DNA from: Lacrimispora sp. 210928-DFI.3.58
GTDB taxonomy: Bacteria; Bacillota; Clostridia; Lachnospirales; Lachnospiraceae
Assembly (NCBI RefSeq): GCF_020554865.1
Contig: NZ_JAJCIC010000005.1
Location: 124,001 to 188,000 of the forward strand
DNA length: 64,000 nt
Reading direction: 5' to 3'
Numbering within the stretch: the first letter of the stretch is position 1; each line of letters opens with the position of its first letter. The notes under the pieces were generated by a model. The model saw only the letters and a program-made list of their open reading frames with translations, was not told the origin of the DNA and ran no database searches. Made by a program: the position numbers and the translations under genes. Of the stretch, positions 33,225 through 42,003 are shown piece by piece.

Positions 33225-34307
33225 CTACTTTTTCAGTTCAATGATCATGTCAATAAAGGTGTTCCAGTTATCGCCCTTCTGGCGGTATTCATCCAGCATG
33301 GGAGCGCAGGCTTCAACCCATTTATCCAGGTCAGAAAGCTCTGTTACCGTAACGCCCTCGGCCTTCATAGCCTCCAGCGCTTTTTCATTGTCACTGTCAT
33401 CCAGTGCATCCTGGAAGGCCTCTGTCTCGTCAACGGAATCCTTGATGATCTGCTGCAGATCCTCAGGAAGGGACTTAAACCAGCTGTCATTGAAATAGAA
33501 CTGAATGCAGGCCATGCAGTGGTTGGTAAGGGCCAGATACTTTGCATTGTCCTGGAACTTCATGGAGTTGATCATAGAAGGAGATGCTTCCATGCCGTCC
33601 ATGACCTTTGTCTGGAGAGCGGTATAGACTTCGTTCCAGTCCATCGTAGTACCAGATGCGCCTAAGGAGTCAAACATGGAAATGTACACTGCATTTGGGC
33701 CTCTCATTTTCAGACCCTTCATGTCTTCCAGCTTTGTGACAGGAGCTACGGTAAGCATATCTCTGGAGCCCATGGACATGGTGCCGTAGGTGTAGAAGCC
33801 GTAGGAGTTCAGTCTGGCATTTACCTCATCCTCCATAGCCCTTGTGATCTCCCGGTACTGTTCGTTGCTGTCAAAGAGGAAGGGGAACTCGTACATCTGT
33901 AATTCAGGAACCCATACTCCGGGGCCTGTGCCGGGTGCTGCCAGTACCAGCTCCAAAGCTCCGGCCTGGCACATTTCCACCTGCTCGGACTGGCTTCCCA
34001 GCTCGCTTCCAAAGTTAGCGGTCGTCTTGATGCGGCCGCCGGATTTTTCTTCTACTGTCTTACAGAAGAACTCCAGGGCCTGTCCAATGGTGCCCGTCTG
34101 TGCCTGATTGGTGGTGGTGCGGAGTTCATAGACCTTGCCATCGTCTGCGGGGGCAGGTGCTTCGGTTTCTTTGGCAGCCTCCGTGGTTTCAGCTGCGGCT
34201 TCTGTCTGAGGGGCGGCAGTGGTAGCTGTACTCTGATTGGAAGAGCAGCCGTAAAGCCATGTCGCTGCGGCCAGGACCGCTGCAGTTAATAAGAATGTTT
34301 TCTTCAT
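33225..34307 (-). CDS. TRAP transporter solute-binding lipoprotein (DctP)
   Basis: A 360-residue lipoprotein with lipobox WLYGC and a Thr/Ala/Glu-rich linker. The mature domain has the DctP signatures: TRAP-type N-lobe (VYELRTTTNQAQTGTIGQAL), LEDMKGLKMRGPNAVYISMF with the conserved ligand-binding Arg, and the DWNEVYTALQTKVMDGMEAS helix. It captures an organic anion outside the membrane for the DctQM pair. Expression starts from a -10 at 34363-34368 that abuts an inverted repeat, and the divergent AraC gene is the probable regulator. Confidence 0.92.
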   Translation of the reverse strand: MKKTFLLTAAVLAAATWLYGCSSNQSTATTAAPQTEAAAETTEAAKETEAPAPADDGKVYELRTTTNQAQTGTIGQALEFFCKTVEEKSGGRIKTTANFGSELGSQSEQVEMCQAGALELVLAAPGTGPGVWVPELQMYEFPFLFDSNEQYREITRAMEDEVNARLNSYGFYTYGTMSMGSRDMLTVAPVTKLEDMKGLKMRGPNAVYISMFDSLGASGTTMDWNEVYTALQTKVMDGMEASPSMINSMKFQDNAKYLALTNHCMACIQFYFNDSWFKSLPEDLQQIIKDSVDETEAFQDALDDSDNEKALEAMKAEGVTVTELSDLDKWVEACAPMLDEYRQKGDNWNTFIDMIIELKK

Positions 34308-34362
34308 AATTCCTTCTCCTTTTTTGTAATGATGATAAACAGTTATTGCTTTGGTAAGTATT

Positions 34363-34393
34363 ATTATAGCATCGTGATATTTTTATAACGATG
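34363..34393 (-). promoter_or_regulatory. -10 element and inverted-repeat operator for the TRAP operon
   Basis: On the minus strand TATAAT (34368-34363) is immediately preceded by CATCGT-12-ACGATG (34393-34370), a perfect six-base inverted repeat filling the -12 to -35 space. No good -35 hexamer is present. The arrangement suits an activator or repressor site for the divergent AraC protein. Confidence 0.5.
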
Positions 34394-34475
34394 GTAATAA
34401 ATGCTCTAAACATTGTGAATCCTGCTTTATCATTATCGAAAAAATTAAAAATCGCAGCAATTATATGCTTTTTTA

Positions 34476-34484
34476 TGGTATAAT
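34476..34484 (+). promoter_or_regulatory. Extended -10 promoter of the AraC-type regulator
   Basis: TGGTATAAT (34476-34484), an extended -10, lies 42 bases before the start codon in a very AT-rich stretch. No clear -35 is visible. Confidence 0.5.
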
Positions 34485-34525
34485 TTATTAAAAATTTGAG
34501 GTAAAGGGAAGGGGAGGATAACAGG

Positions 34526-35374
34526 ATGTCAAAACTTCATTTTACAGGCCATCAATACTATCTGGATGAGGACTACAGGATCTATACCTATTATGATACC
34601 AACAAGGAAAAGATCTATAAGCATACCCATGATTTTTATGAGATGTACAGGCTGATATCCGGCCATGTGAAGTATTCCACGGCAGGGAATTCCTTTTACC
34701 TGAAGCCGGGGGATTTCCTTTTTATCAATAAGCACCAGGAGCATTTCCCGGAGGTGATGGACTTCTCTCAGCCCTATGAGCGCATGGCCCTTCATGTTTC
34801 GCCGCGCACCTTAAGGGAGCTGTCCTGCGATGGGGTGGACCTGACAGCTGTATTTTCACGGAATGAGTTTAAGGTCTATCATTATCCTGTTGCCATTGAA
34901 ACACAGATCATTTCTTATTTTAATCAGCTGTTTGATCTCTATGATAAGCCGGATGCCTATGGCAGGAAGATACTGGGCAGAAGCCTTCTTGCTTCCCTTT
35001 TTGTGCTGCTGACACAGCATATGGATACGCCTTCGGTCTATTCTTTTGATAAATCCAATAAAAATATCCAGATCATATCTGTCACGGAGCAGTACATAAG
35101 AAATCACATAGAAGAGAAGATCCTGATCGAGGATCTGGCAGATTATCTGTTTATGAATAAGTATTATTTCATGCATCAATTTAAGGAGATATCAGGAGTG
35201 CCGGTTTACCAGTTCATACAGAAGGTGAGGCTTGAAGTGCTGAAGGAGCAGATAGAAGGAGGGAGCAGTCTGCTTGTGGCTACAGAGCGCTGCGGCTTTG
35301 GGGATTATTCTAATTTTTACCGGTATTTTAAGAGGGAATTCGGGTGCAGTCCCAGAGAATATTTTCAAAAGTAA
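34526..35374 (+). CDS. AraC family transcriptional regulator
   Basis: A 282-residue regulator. The N-terminal cupin sensing domain (residues ~20-120) has HTHDFYEMYRLISG and LKPGDFLFINKHQEH, typical metal-less AraC cupins. The C-terminal pair of helix-turn-helices (from ~185) includes IEEKILIEDLADYLFMNKYYF and ATERCGFGDYSNFYRYFKRE followed by GCSPREYF, the conserved AraC tail. It is divergent from dctP, with 218 bases of AT-rich DNA between, and is therefore the likely controller of the TRAP/oxidoreductase operon. The inducer is probably the transported acid. Confidence 0.92.
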   Translation: MSKLHFTGHQYYLDEDYRIYTYYDTNKEKIYKHTHDFYEMYRLISGHVKYSTAGNSFYLKPGDFLFINKHQEHFPEVMDFSQPYERMALHVSPRTLRELSCDGVDLTAVFSRNEFKVYHYPVAIETQIISYFNQLFDLYDKPDAYGRKILGRSLLASLFVLLTQHMDTPSVYSFDKSNKNIQIISVTEQYIRNHIEEKILIEDLADYLFMNKYYFMHQFKEISGVPVYQFIQKVRLEVLKEQIEGGSSLLVATERCGFGDYSNFYRYFKREFGCSPREYFQK

Positions 35375-35375
35375 A

Positions 35376-35404
35376 CCCCATCCGGCGTTAGACGGCAGAT
35401 GGGG
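35376..35404. terminator. Hairpin between convergent genes
   Basis: CCCCATC (35376-35382) pairs with GATGGGG (35398-35404) directly after the araC-type stop. It has no strong T-run in either direction, so it is a modest terminator. Confidence 0.5.
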
Positions 35405-35433
35405 CAGCAGAACTCGCGCAATGTTTTGATCTG

Positions 35434-37296
35434 TTATCTGATGGAGTTCTCCGATGTCTGCTTGATGAGCCATTCCTTAAAATAAGGCTGTATCACGCTG
35501 AAGGGAGCAGGACCCATATCCAGCAGGAAACGGTGAAAATCCATATTCTGAAAATGATCTCCTAAGGTCTTCATGGCCTCCTCTTTCATATTGATGATCT
35601 CCAGATATCCAACGTAATATTCCAGATAATTGGATGGGTTTTCAGCAATGTCATAGTAAATGGTAGTGATGACATCGGGATCGGAGATGCTGAAATACTG
35701 GTCTAAGTAGCTTTTCACCTGCTCCACGTTCCATCCGTCATAGTGGATATTGATATCCAGGATCCCATACAGGGCAAGGGTAAAGGAGGCGTTGTGCATA
35801 AGGAGCTCTCCCAGTGCAGGTTCCAGTCCGTTGTCCAGCCCATAGGCGTAATATTCCACATAGGTGGCCCAGCCCTCCGTGTAGCTGGAAAAGCTCAGGA
35901 GCTTTCTTAAGTTGCAGTCATTGCAGGCATTAAAATAGAGTGTCTGGTACATATGTCCCGGATATCCCTCGTGGGCCAGGGTGGTGTAGAGGTTCTGGGA
36001 GGCTGTAGTGGTCCCGTTATTGATGTAAATGGAATTGTCCTGGGGCCGGTCAATAGGAACGGTAAGATAAAAGGCAGGGCTTAAAATGGGCTCCAGCGCC
36101 TTAGGAACGTCCTTGATATTGCATACATAGTCCTCGATGGCGGGGAAATCTTTTCTGCACTGCTGCCTTAAGTCCTCCATAATGGCATCAGGCTCAGTCA
36201 GCCGGAATGCATAGTCAAGCATTTTCCTCTCTCCGATATCTGGATGATCTGTCAGAAGCTGATCCATGGCCTGCAGATCCTTCACCATCTGGGCGGTAAT
36301 GGCATTTTTCAGAGTCTGGATATCTTTGTAGGAGGTTCCGGTAGCGGAGTTTACCAGATATTGATAATACTCTTTTCCGCGGGGATAATGGGAAAGTCCC
36401 AGTTCATTTGTGCCTTTTCCCTTTAAAGCAGTAAGGCCCTCCACCAGCTTCTGGTAGGCAGGTACAAAATGCTCGTCAATGGCTGCCAGATTTCTGGCTT
36501 CATAGTCCTTTTTCTCCTCAGGTGTCAGCTCTGCCAGCTGATCCAGGCGCTCGGAAAATGTCTCCGTCATAAAGCTGTGCTCCGCATCCAGCAGATAAGC
36601 ATTGCAGGATTCGATGATCCGGTCGATCACCGTATCGCATAAGCCCAGCCCGGCGTCTGCCCGTTCCTTTTCAAAAGCAATGATGCTGTCGTAATAGGTG
36701 TCAATGGAACACAGTAGGGAGAGATAGTCCTCCACATCCCGGGCAGAGTAAAAGGTATATTCTGACAGAAGGATAGGAAGCTGTGCCTGTATTCCCAAGG
36801 AGGAGGAAAGGGGCTGCTCGTAGAGCTCCATTCCTTCACTGGACAGCAGGGTATTCAAAAAAGAGGAGAGAATGGTATATGTAAGCCTCTGGTCCTCCCG
36901 CAAAAGGCGACTGTCGATTTCATTTAGTTCGTCATTTAGGGATTTTGCATCAAGGATGACCTGTTTGCTGTCCTCCAGGGAAAAGGTCCCCAGGGTGTTA
37001 TCGTAGTCCGTGATGCCATAGGCGGCCGGATCGGCCAGGGTATAGTGAAGGGTAAGAAGGGAACTGGAAGCTTCGTCACGGAACAGATCCTCGGCCAGGG
37101 CATCAAAATCCCTCTGAGCCTTCAGTGTTTTTTCTTCATACTGCTCATAGGAAGGCTCTGATTGGGCAGCACTTGTCTCAGAAACAGAAGGCGCAGTTTC
37201 GCCTCCCTTTTCCCCAAAAGTACAGCCTGACAGCAGGCAGATGGACAGTATAAAAGACAGTATCAGCTGGTAATAGAGTCTTCTGGATTCCTTCAT
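35434..37296 (-). CDS. DUF885 family metallopeptidase-like lipoprotein
   Basis: A 620-residue lipoprotein (lipobox LLSGC, Cys25) of the DUF885 family. The zinc site is intact: HEGYPGH at residues 442-448 gives the HExxH-like pair, and EGWATYVEYYA begins at residue 473 with the third ligand Glu. Members are thought to be gluzincin-type peptidases related to M3/M32 enzymes. It would act outside the membrane, perhaps trimming peptides. It is monocistronic with its own promoter (37351-37379), is convergent with the AraC gene, and shares no obvious function with its neighbours. Confidence 0.88.
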   Translation of the reverse strand: MKESRRLYYQLILSFILSICLLSGCTFGEKGGETAPSVSETSAAQSEPSYEQYEEKTLKAQRDFDALAEDLFRDEASSSLLTLHYTLADPAAYGITDYDNTLGTFSLEDSKQVILDAKSLNDELNEIDSRLLREDQRLTYTILSSFLNTLLSSEGMELYEQPLSSSLGIQAQLPILLSEYTFYSARDVEDYLSLLCSIDTYYDSIIAFEKERADAGLGLCDTVIDRIIESCNAYLLDAEHSFMTETFSERLDQLAELTPEEKKDYEARNLAAIDEHFVPAYQKLVEGLTALKGKGTNELGLSHYPRGKEYYQYLVNSATGTSYKDIQTLKNAITAQMVKDLQAMDQLLTDHPDIGERKMLDYAFRLTEPDAIMEDLRQQCRKDFPAIEDYVCNIKDVPKALEPILSPAFYLTVPIDRPQDNSIYINNGTTTASQNLYTTLAHEGYPGHMYQTLYFNACNDCNLRKLLSFSSYTEGWATYVEYYAYGLDNGLEPALGELLMHNASFTLALYGILDINIHYDGWNVEQVKSYLDQYFSISDPDVITTIYYDIAENPSNYLEYYVGYLEIINMKEEAMKTLGDHFQNMDFHRFLLDMGPAPFSVIQPYFKEWLIKQTSENSIR

Positions 37297-37350
37297 CGTC
37301 GTTTTATTCCTCCATAAAGCCGGACAAGGCCCGGACGTTGTACTGTGGAT

Positions 37351-37379
37351 ATTATATAGTATATGAAGAAAAATTACAA
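37351..37379 (-). promoter_or_regulatory. Promoter of the DUF885 gene
   Basis: On the minus strand TTGTAA (37379-37374), a 17-base spacer and TATAAT (37356-37351), with transcription expected near 37345, about 50 bases before the start codon. Confidence 0.65.
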
Positions 37380-37416
37380 CTTATGAGCGTTCCGGCGGCA
37401 GAGAGCAAGGGATCCC

Positions 37417-37977
37417 TTATTCATGATCTGATTCATCGGAAGAAGTGGCTTTGTCGGGCTCGCTGGCATTTATTAAATGATGAAAATCCAATAGGGAGGA
37501 GTCTGATGCTGCGGTTTCTTTATCAATTCCGATATTGAAGGTGATCTGAAGGGATAGTTCAGGATTTGTTGGGCAAACATGTTCATAGATAATGGATTTG
37601 CCCTCCCACCTGCCCTTGGTACTTTCCAAAGGAAGGGCAGTGCGTACGTTGCCAAACAGGAAACCGTAATCCCGCATATAGTGGATAAAGGGTATGATGA
37701 ATCTTCCCTTTTCTGTTAAATAGTATTCTGTATGGAGGGATTGGCCATTCATGTTCGTATGGGTGATCAATCCGTCATTTTCCAGTTCGCGCAGCTGTTC
37801 CGTAAACACCTTATGGGAAACGTTTAAGGTAATCCCGCGTTTGAGGCAGCCATAGCGGACAGGAGCAGGGTCACTGGAGCTCAGCTGCCATAAAATGCTG
37901 GGCTTCCATTTGCCGCCGATCGTGCACAGGGTATAGCGCAAAGGAGCGGACATCTTAAATTGATCATCATATCGCAT
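37417..37977 (-). CDS. HxlR family transcriptional regulator
   Basis: A 186-residue winged-helix regulator. The HxlR core occupies residues ~10-105: RYTLCTIGGKWKPSILWQL, then LRELENDGLITHT and EYYLTEKGRFIIPFIHYM. The HxlR family senses redox or electrophilic stress or metabolites. An unusual ~80-residue C-terminal tail (from ~107) of unknown function ends in a Ser/Asp/Glu-rich stretch. It is divergent from the epimerase/SLC13 gene cluster, and an inverted repeat lies between the two promoters, so it probably controls both directions. Confidence 0.88.
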   Translation of the reverse strand: MRYDDQFKMSAPLRYTLCTIGGKWKPSILWQLSSSDPAPVRYGCLKRGITLNVSHKVFTEQLRELENDGLITHTNMNGQSLHTEYYLTEKGRFIIPFIHYMRDYGFLFGNVRTALPLESTKGRWEGKSIIYEHVCPTNPELSLQITFNIGIDKETAASDSSLLDFHHLINASEPDKATSSDESDHE

Positions 37978-38024
37978 AAGTTCACCTCAAAAATGATAGT
38001 AAGAAATATTTCATGTCTTATTGA

Positions 38025-38053
38025 ATTATACGTGATTGGTAAATAGTTGTCAA
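38025..38053 (-). promoter_or_regulatory. Promoter of the HxlR gene
   Basis: On the minus strand TTGACA (38053-38048), a 17-base spacer and TATAAT (38030-38025): both hexamers match the sigma-A consensus exactly. Confidence 0.8.
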
Positions 38054-38065
38054 ACTTTAAGGTTA

Positions 38066-38083
38066 GTACTTACTATTAAGTGC
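38066..38083. promoter_or_regulatory. Inverted-repeat operator between hxlR-type and epimerase promoters
   Basis: GTACTTA (38066-38072) and TAAGTGC (38077-38083) form an inverted repeat with a four-base centre and one G-T mismatch. It lies 12 bases from the hxlR -35 and four bases from the epimerase -35, a position suited to an HxlR-family dimer. Confidence 0.55.
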
Positions 38084-38087
38084 GTAA

Positions 38088-38116
38088 TTGAAAAAAGGGG
38101 TTCAGCAGGCTAGAAT
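38088..38116 (+). promoter_or_regulatory. Promoter of the epimerase/SLC13 operon
   Basis: TTGAAA (38088-38093), a 17-base spacer and TAGAAT (38111-38116), giving a ~95-base leader to the epimerase start. Confidence 0.65.
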
Positions 38117-38219
38117 GAAAGTGACCAGGTCAGACAACCGCTTTCCAGAATCTGTAAGCCGGCCAATAGATATCTGGATGCACAACTACAATTGAATACA
38201 TTGAGAAGGAGAATATGGG

Positions 38220-39185
38220 ATGAAGTATTTGGTTACTGGCGGCAGCGGATTTCTCGGAAGTTATGTTGCAAAACAATTGCTGGCCCGTGGGGATGAGGTG
38301 GTGTGTTTTGATCTGCCGCCGAAAACAGGTCTGGAGGAGACCTCTCTGGCTGAGGTGCTCACAAAAGATGAGATGGAAAAGGTCAAATTTGTTGGCGGTG
38401 ATATCACAGATGATAAAAAGCTTGTTGAATTGTGTAAGGAAGAGAAGATCGACATGATCATCCACTTGGCTGCCATGCTGACAGACGCCTGCCAGAAGAA
38501 TATGCAGCTGGGAATCAGGGTCAATATTCTGGGAACCATTAACTGCTTTGAGGCAGCGCGCGCCTGCAACATGAAACGGGTGGTATATGCAAGCTCCGGA
38601 TCCGTATTTGGAAATAAGACCTATGCGCGCCTGGGAGTTGTCGGAAATGAGGCACCCCATGATCCGGATAGTATCTATGGCAAGATGAAAGATTTCGTAG
38701 AATACTGTGGAAAATTCTATCATGATTTTTACGGACTGGAAACAATCGGCCTTCGGTTTACCGTCATTTATGGAAAAGGCAGGAAACGCGGAGGCGCTAA
38801 TTTTATTAAGGCCATGCTGAATGATCCGGCTCTCGGTATCCCTTCTGTGGCAGATGCCACCGATGGTTCTAACTTTGTCTATGTTGCCGACTGTGCAAGA
38901 GCATGCCTCCTGGCAACACAGATCCCATATAAGCGCCATGCCTATACGATCACAGGGGAAACTCTGCCGGCAAAGGAACTGCTGGAATATGTAAAAACCA
39001 TTCTTCCGGATGCTCGGATCGAGCTTCGGATCAATGAAAACTCCAGTGTTCCACGTATATTCGACACAACGGCGGAGGAGCAGGAGCTGGGATACATACC
39101 GGAATACGATCTGAGAAAGGGAGCGCTGGCTACGATCAACAGCGTCCGGGCCGATGAAGGCCTGCCTCCGGTAGGTATCGAATAG
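38220..39185 (+). CDS. NAD-dependent epimerase/dehydratase family protein
   Basis: A 321-residue short-chain dehydrogenase of the extended type. The nucleotide motif VTGGSGFLGSYVAKQLLARG starts at residue 5, the Ser of the catalytic triad is in YASSGSVFG, and the YxxxK pair is in SIYGKMKDF. Members act on nucleotide sugars or free sugars and acids, including D-erythronate/tartrate-like dehydrogenases. Because it is cotranscribed with two SLC13-type anion transporters rather than with polysaccharide genes, oxidation or epimerisation of an imported acid is a fair inference. It is divergent from the HxlR gene. Confidence 0.85.
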   Translation: MKYLVTGGSGFLGSYVAKQLLARGDEVVCFDLPPKTGLEETSLAEVLTKDEMEKVKFVGGDITDDKKLVELCKEEKIDMIIHLAAMLTDACQKNMQLGIRVNILGTINCFEAARACNMKRVVYASSGSVFGNKTYARLGVVGNEAPHDPDSIYGKMKDFVEYCGKFYHDFYGLETIGLRFTVIYGKGRKRGGANFIKAMLNDPALGIPSVADATDGSNFVYVADCARACLLATQIPYKRHAYTITGETLPAKELLEYVKTILPDARIELRINENSSVPRIFDTTAEEQELGYIPEYDLRKGALATINSVRADEGLPPVGIE

Positions 39186-39212
39186 CAAGGACAAGTGGGG
39201 GTGTGGTGAGGT

Positions 39213-40484
39213 ATGCTGGATGCCAGTATTCTTGCATTATTGATTCTTATTGTTACGGGAGTTTTGTTTGCCACACGTGCAGTCAGCATGGGAATGGCCT
39301 CTCTCATTGGAGTACTGCTGATGCTTATTACAGGAATCGTCACACCGGATGATATTGGGAAGGGATTCGGCAGCAATATGTGCCTTTTTGTCGCCAATGT
39401 CAATGTGATCAGCGCTGCTGTATTTGAGACAGGCCTGGCAGGAAGGATCGGAAGGCTGATCTGCAGCTCAGATTGGCTTGTCCACAATGAACGCAGATTT
39501 CTGGCTGCCATTATCACATTTGCGGGGATCATGACAATGTTCGTTGCAAATGTCCCGGTGGTGGCTCTGTTTCTTCCGATATGCTCTGCTGTGGCAGCAA
39601 GCTCAGAAGGAAGGATAGAAAAGAAAAATATCATTATGGCAATGGGGTTTGCAGGAAGTATTGGAGGAACGGGCTCCCTGATCGGCTCCTCTGTCAATCT
39701 GACCGGAGCGGCCAGCCTGGAGGCAACAACGGGGGATACCCTTGGGATGTTTACCATGCTGCCTGCAACCTGCGTTCTGCTGGGTTGTGTGCTCGTGTAC
39801 TATGCTACGGTGGGTTACAGCCTTCAGAAGCGCTGGTTTACCTTCAGCGAGGAGAGAGAAGAGAGCAGCGCCGTGGATACAACATTCCACCGGAAAAGGG
39901 CTGCGATCGTAGGAATTATATTCATCGCTATGATGGCCGGGCTTATGAAAGGACTGTGGAATTTTGCAGTCGTATCCATGATCGCCACACTGGCATGTAT
40001 TTTAACAAACTGCATTTCCATGGAAAAGGCAGTGAAATCCATTGAATGGGACATCGTGATCATGCTTGCCATGTCTACCGTGATGGCAAATGGGATCAAC
40101 CAGTCGGGGCTGGGCGTACTGGCGGCAAGGACGATGCTGGATCTGTGCGGCGGACAGGAGGCTTCCTCCTATCTTCTGCTGGGGCTGGCTGTGTTCGTTT
40201 CCTCCGGGCTCAGTTGTGTGATGCTGAATAATACAGTGACAGCCATTCTGATACCGATTTTCTGTTCCATGGCCCAGCTGATAGGGAGCAATCCCGTTGT
40301 CTTTGCCATTGCGATCATCTGCGGCTGTAATATCTGTTATGCAACACCCATCAGCACAACGGCCATAGCCATGACGGCTGTGGGCGGATACCGCTTTTCA
40401 GATTATGTTCGTGTAGGGGGGATCCTGACACTGATAAGCGATATTTTTCTGGTTTTGGCTCTGCCGTTATTATATGGGGTATAA
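39213..40484 (+). CDS. SLC13/DASS-type anion permease, first of a tandem pair
   Basis: A 423-residue membrane protein with about eleven hydrophobic segments, of the divalent-anion:sodium symporter superfamily. The transport-site-like segments are FVANVPVVALFLPICSAVAASSEGR (in two blocks) with the Asn-Pro-type loop, GGTGSLIGSSVNLTGAA in the first half, and NICYATPISTTAIAM in the second, as expected for inverted repeats. It is 27 bases after the epimerase gene and 47 bases before a paralogue. The substrate is probably a di- or tricarboxylate or related sugar acid. Confidence 0.85.
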   Translation: MLDASILALLILIVTGVLFATRAVSMGMASLIGVLLMLITGIVTPDDIGKGFGSNMCLFVANVNVISAAVFETGLAGRIGRLICSSDWLVHNERRFLAAIITFAGIMTMFVANVPVVALFLPICSAVAASSEGRIEKKNIIMAMGFAGSIGGTGSLIGSSVNLTGAASLEATTGDTLGMFTMLPATCVLLGCVLVYYATVGYSLQKRWFTFSEEREESSAVDTTFHRKRAAIVGIIFIAMMAGLMKGLWNFAVVSMIATLACILTNCISMEKAVKSIEWDIVIMLAMSTVMANGINQSGLGVLAARTMLDLCGGQEASSYLLLGLAVFVSSGLSCVMLNNTVTAILIPIFCSMAQLIGSNPVVFAIAIICGCNICYATPISTTAIAMTAVGGYRFSDYVRVGGILTLISDIFLVLALPLLYGV

Positions 40485-40531
40485 AAAGCGGCAGCATGTT
40501 ATCTTAATATTATAGAAAGAGGGGGATTTGA

Positions 40532-41806
40532 ATGTCACAGAGTACAATGGCAATTATTGTACTGATCATAACGATTGCGATTTTTGTATCGCAGAAGGTA
40601 GCTATGCCGGTAGCGGCGTTGATCGGCGGGCTTCTGATGGTAATCATTGGTGCCCTGACGCCTGCGAATTTCTGCAGCTACTTTGGCAATAATGTCTGCC
40701 TGTTGTTAGCAGGTGTGGCTGTGGTGAGTGCGGCCATGTTTGAGACAGGCCTGTCTGCAAAGATTGGCGCTGCGATCATCAAGGTAAAGGTTTTGACGTC
40801 TACGGAAAAGGCATTTTTGCTGGGAATTATGGTCGTTTCAGGCGTAATGTCCATTTTTGTTGCAAATGTGCCAGTGGTTGCGCTGTTTATGCCTATCATT
40901 GCGACAGTCGCGGCTTCATCCCAGGGAAGGATCACAAAGAAGCATTTATATTATCCAATGGTCTGCACGGTGAGTGTCTGCGGAGCAGGCTCTCTGGTCG
41001 GTTCCGCAACGAATCTGCTGGGCTCTGCAGCTCTGGAGGAGACCGTTGGCTTTGGAATGGAAATGTTTGCTATGCTGCCTGTTGTGTTGATTTTGATGGC
41101 AGTTACTGTGCTATATTTTTTCCTGTTTGGCTATCAGCTGCAGCAGAAGGTATTTGATTTCCCGGAGGCGAAAGATGACAATGAAAATGCCGGGGAAGAA
41201 CAGGAATACCGGCCTTTGCAGGCATGGATTGCCGGTCTGACATTTGTAGGGATCATGATCATGTTTATCCGCGGAGTCTGGAATTTTGGCGCAGTGGCCT
41301 GCCTGGGCGCGGTGATCTGCGTTTTGGCGGGATGCATTTCATGGAAAAAGGCTGTTCAGAAGATCGACTGGAACACCATTATTACAATAGCAGGTGCTCT
41401 GGCGCTGGCAGGCGGATTCAGCAATTCCGGCGCCGGTGATGTGGTGGCAAACGCGGTGGTAAATATGTTTGGCGGCGAGTCTGCCTCCCCGGTTCTGATC
41501 ATGTGTGTAGCCATCGTTCTGACCTCGGCAGTCGGCTGCTTTATGTCGCATAATGCCATGGTTGCTGTTCTGGTTCCGATCTTCTGCACGGTTGCTACAA
41601 AGCTGGGCTCTGATCCGCTAGCCTTTGCGGTGGCGGTGACAGTTGCCATTAACATTTGCCATGCGACACCCGTGAGCACGACCATCTATATGATGCCGCT
41701 GTCCGCCGGATACCGCTTTAATGACTTTGTGAAGGTTGGTCTGCCGATCCTGATCATCAGCGACATTGTCATGTGTATTATCATGCCTGTACTTTACCAT
41801 CTGTAG
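40532..41806 (+). CDS. SLC13/DASS-type anion permease, second of a tandem pair
   Basis: A 424-residue paralogue of the preceding permease, nearly the same length and alignable throughout. Equivalent blocks are FVANVPVVALFMPIIATV, GAGSLVGSATNLLGSAA and NICHATPVSTTIYM. Differences at substrate-site positions (SSVNLTG versus SATNLLG, CYATPIS versus CHATPVS) suggest related but not identical ligands, or a heterodimer. The start follows AGAGGGGGA. A strong hairpin follows 33 bases after the stop. Confidence 0.85.
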   Translation: MSQSTMAIIVLIITIAIFVSQKVAMPVAALIGGLLMVIIGALTPANFCSYFGNNVCLLLAGVAVVSAAMFETGLSAKIGAAIIKVKVLTSTEKAFLLGIMVVSGVMSIFVANVPVVALFMPIIATVAASSQGRITKKHLYYPMVCTVSVCGAGSLVGSATNLLGSAALEETVGFGMEMFAMLPVVLILMAVTVLYFFLFGYQLQQKVFDFPEAKDDNENAGEEQEYRPLQAWIAGLTFVGIMIMFIRGVWNFGAVACLGAVICVLAGCISWKKAVQKIDWNTIITIAGALALAGGFSNSGAGDVVANAVVNMFGGESASPVLIMCVAIVLTSAVGCFMSHNAMVAVLVPIFCTVATKLGSDPLAFAVAVTVAINICHATPVSTTIYMMPLSAGYRFNDFVKVGLPILIISDIVMCIIMPVLYHL

Positions 41807-41838
41807 GCTTTTTGCTCTTATCACCTTAGGGTTTTGGA

Positions 41839-41882
41839 TTTTGCACCGCGCCAGCCGTCCTCCCGGCAGCCGCGGTGCAAAA
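41839..41882 (+). terminator. Strong hairpin after the SLC13 pair
   Basis: TTTTGCACCGCG (41839-41850) pairs perfectly with CGCGGTGCAAAA (41871-41882). It lacks a T-run beyond the stem. Its right part (41851-41897) resembles the terminal inverted repeat of the 57686-57937 element: CCAGCC-TCCTCCCGGCAG, then TGCGGAAAC. It may therefore be a degenerate copy of that element acting as a terminator. Confidence 0.6.
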
Positions 41883-41907
41883 TGCGGAAACTCAAGCTGG
41901 CCACGTC

Positions 41908-41936
41908 TTGACGAACATGCCCCAAACGCTTATACT
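41908..41936 (+). promoter_or_regulatory. metG promoter
   Basis: TTGACG (41908-41913), a 17-base spacer and TATACT (41931-41936). The leader to metG is only ~60 bases, too short for a T-box. Confidence 0.7.
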
Positions 41937-42003
41937 TAAAGTTATGAAAATAGGCAGGTGCACGCAGAATGGGCATCCTGCATAGAAAAAGAGGGAAATG
42001 ATT

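Noticed and set aside
38130..39194. Long minus-strand reading frame opposite the epimerase gene
   Set aside because: It is a shadow of a clearly coding plus-strand gene, with no ribosome site and an unnatural composition.
41807..42003. T-box riboswitch upstream of metG
   Set aside because: The region holds a hairpin and a promoter leaving only ~60 bases of leader; no T-box sequence or antiterminator is visible.
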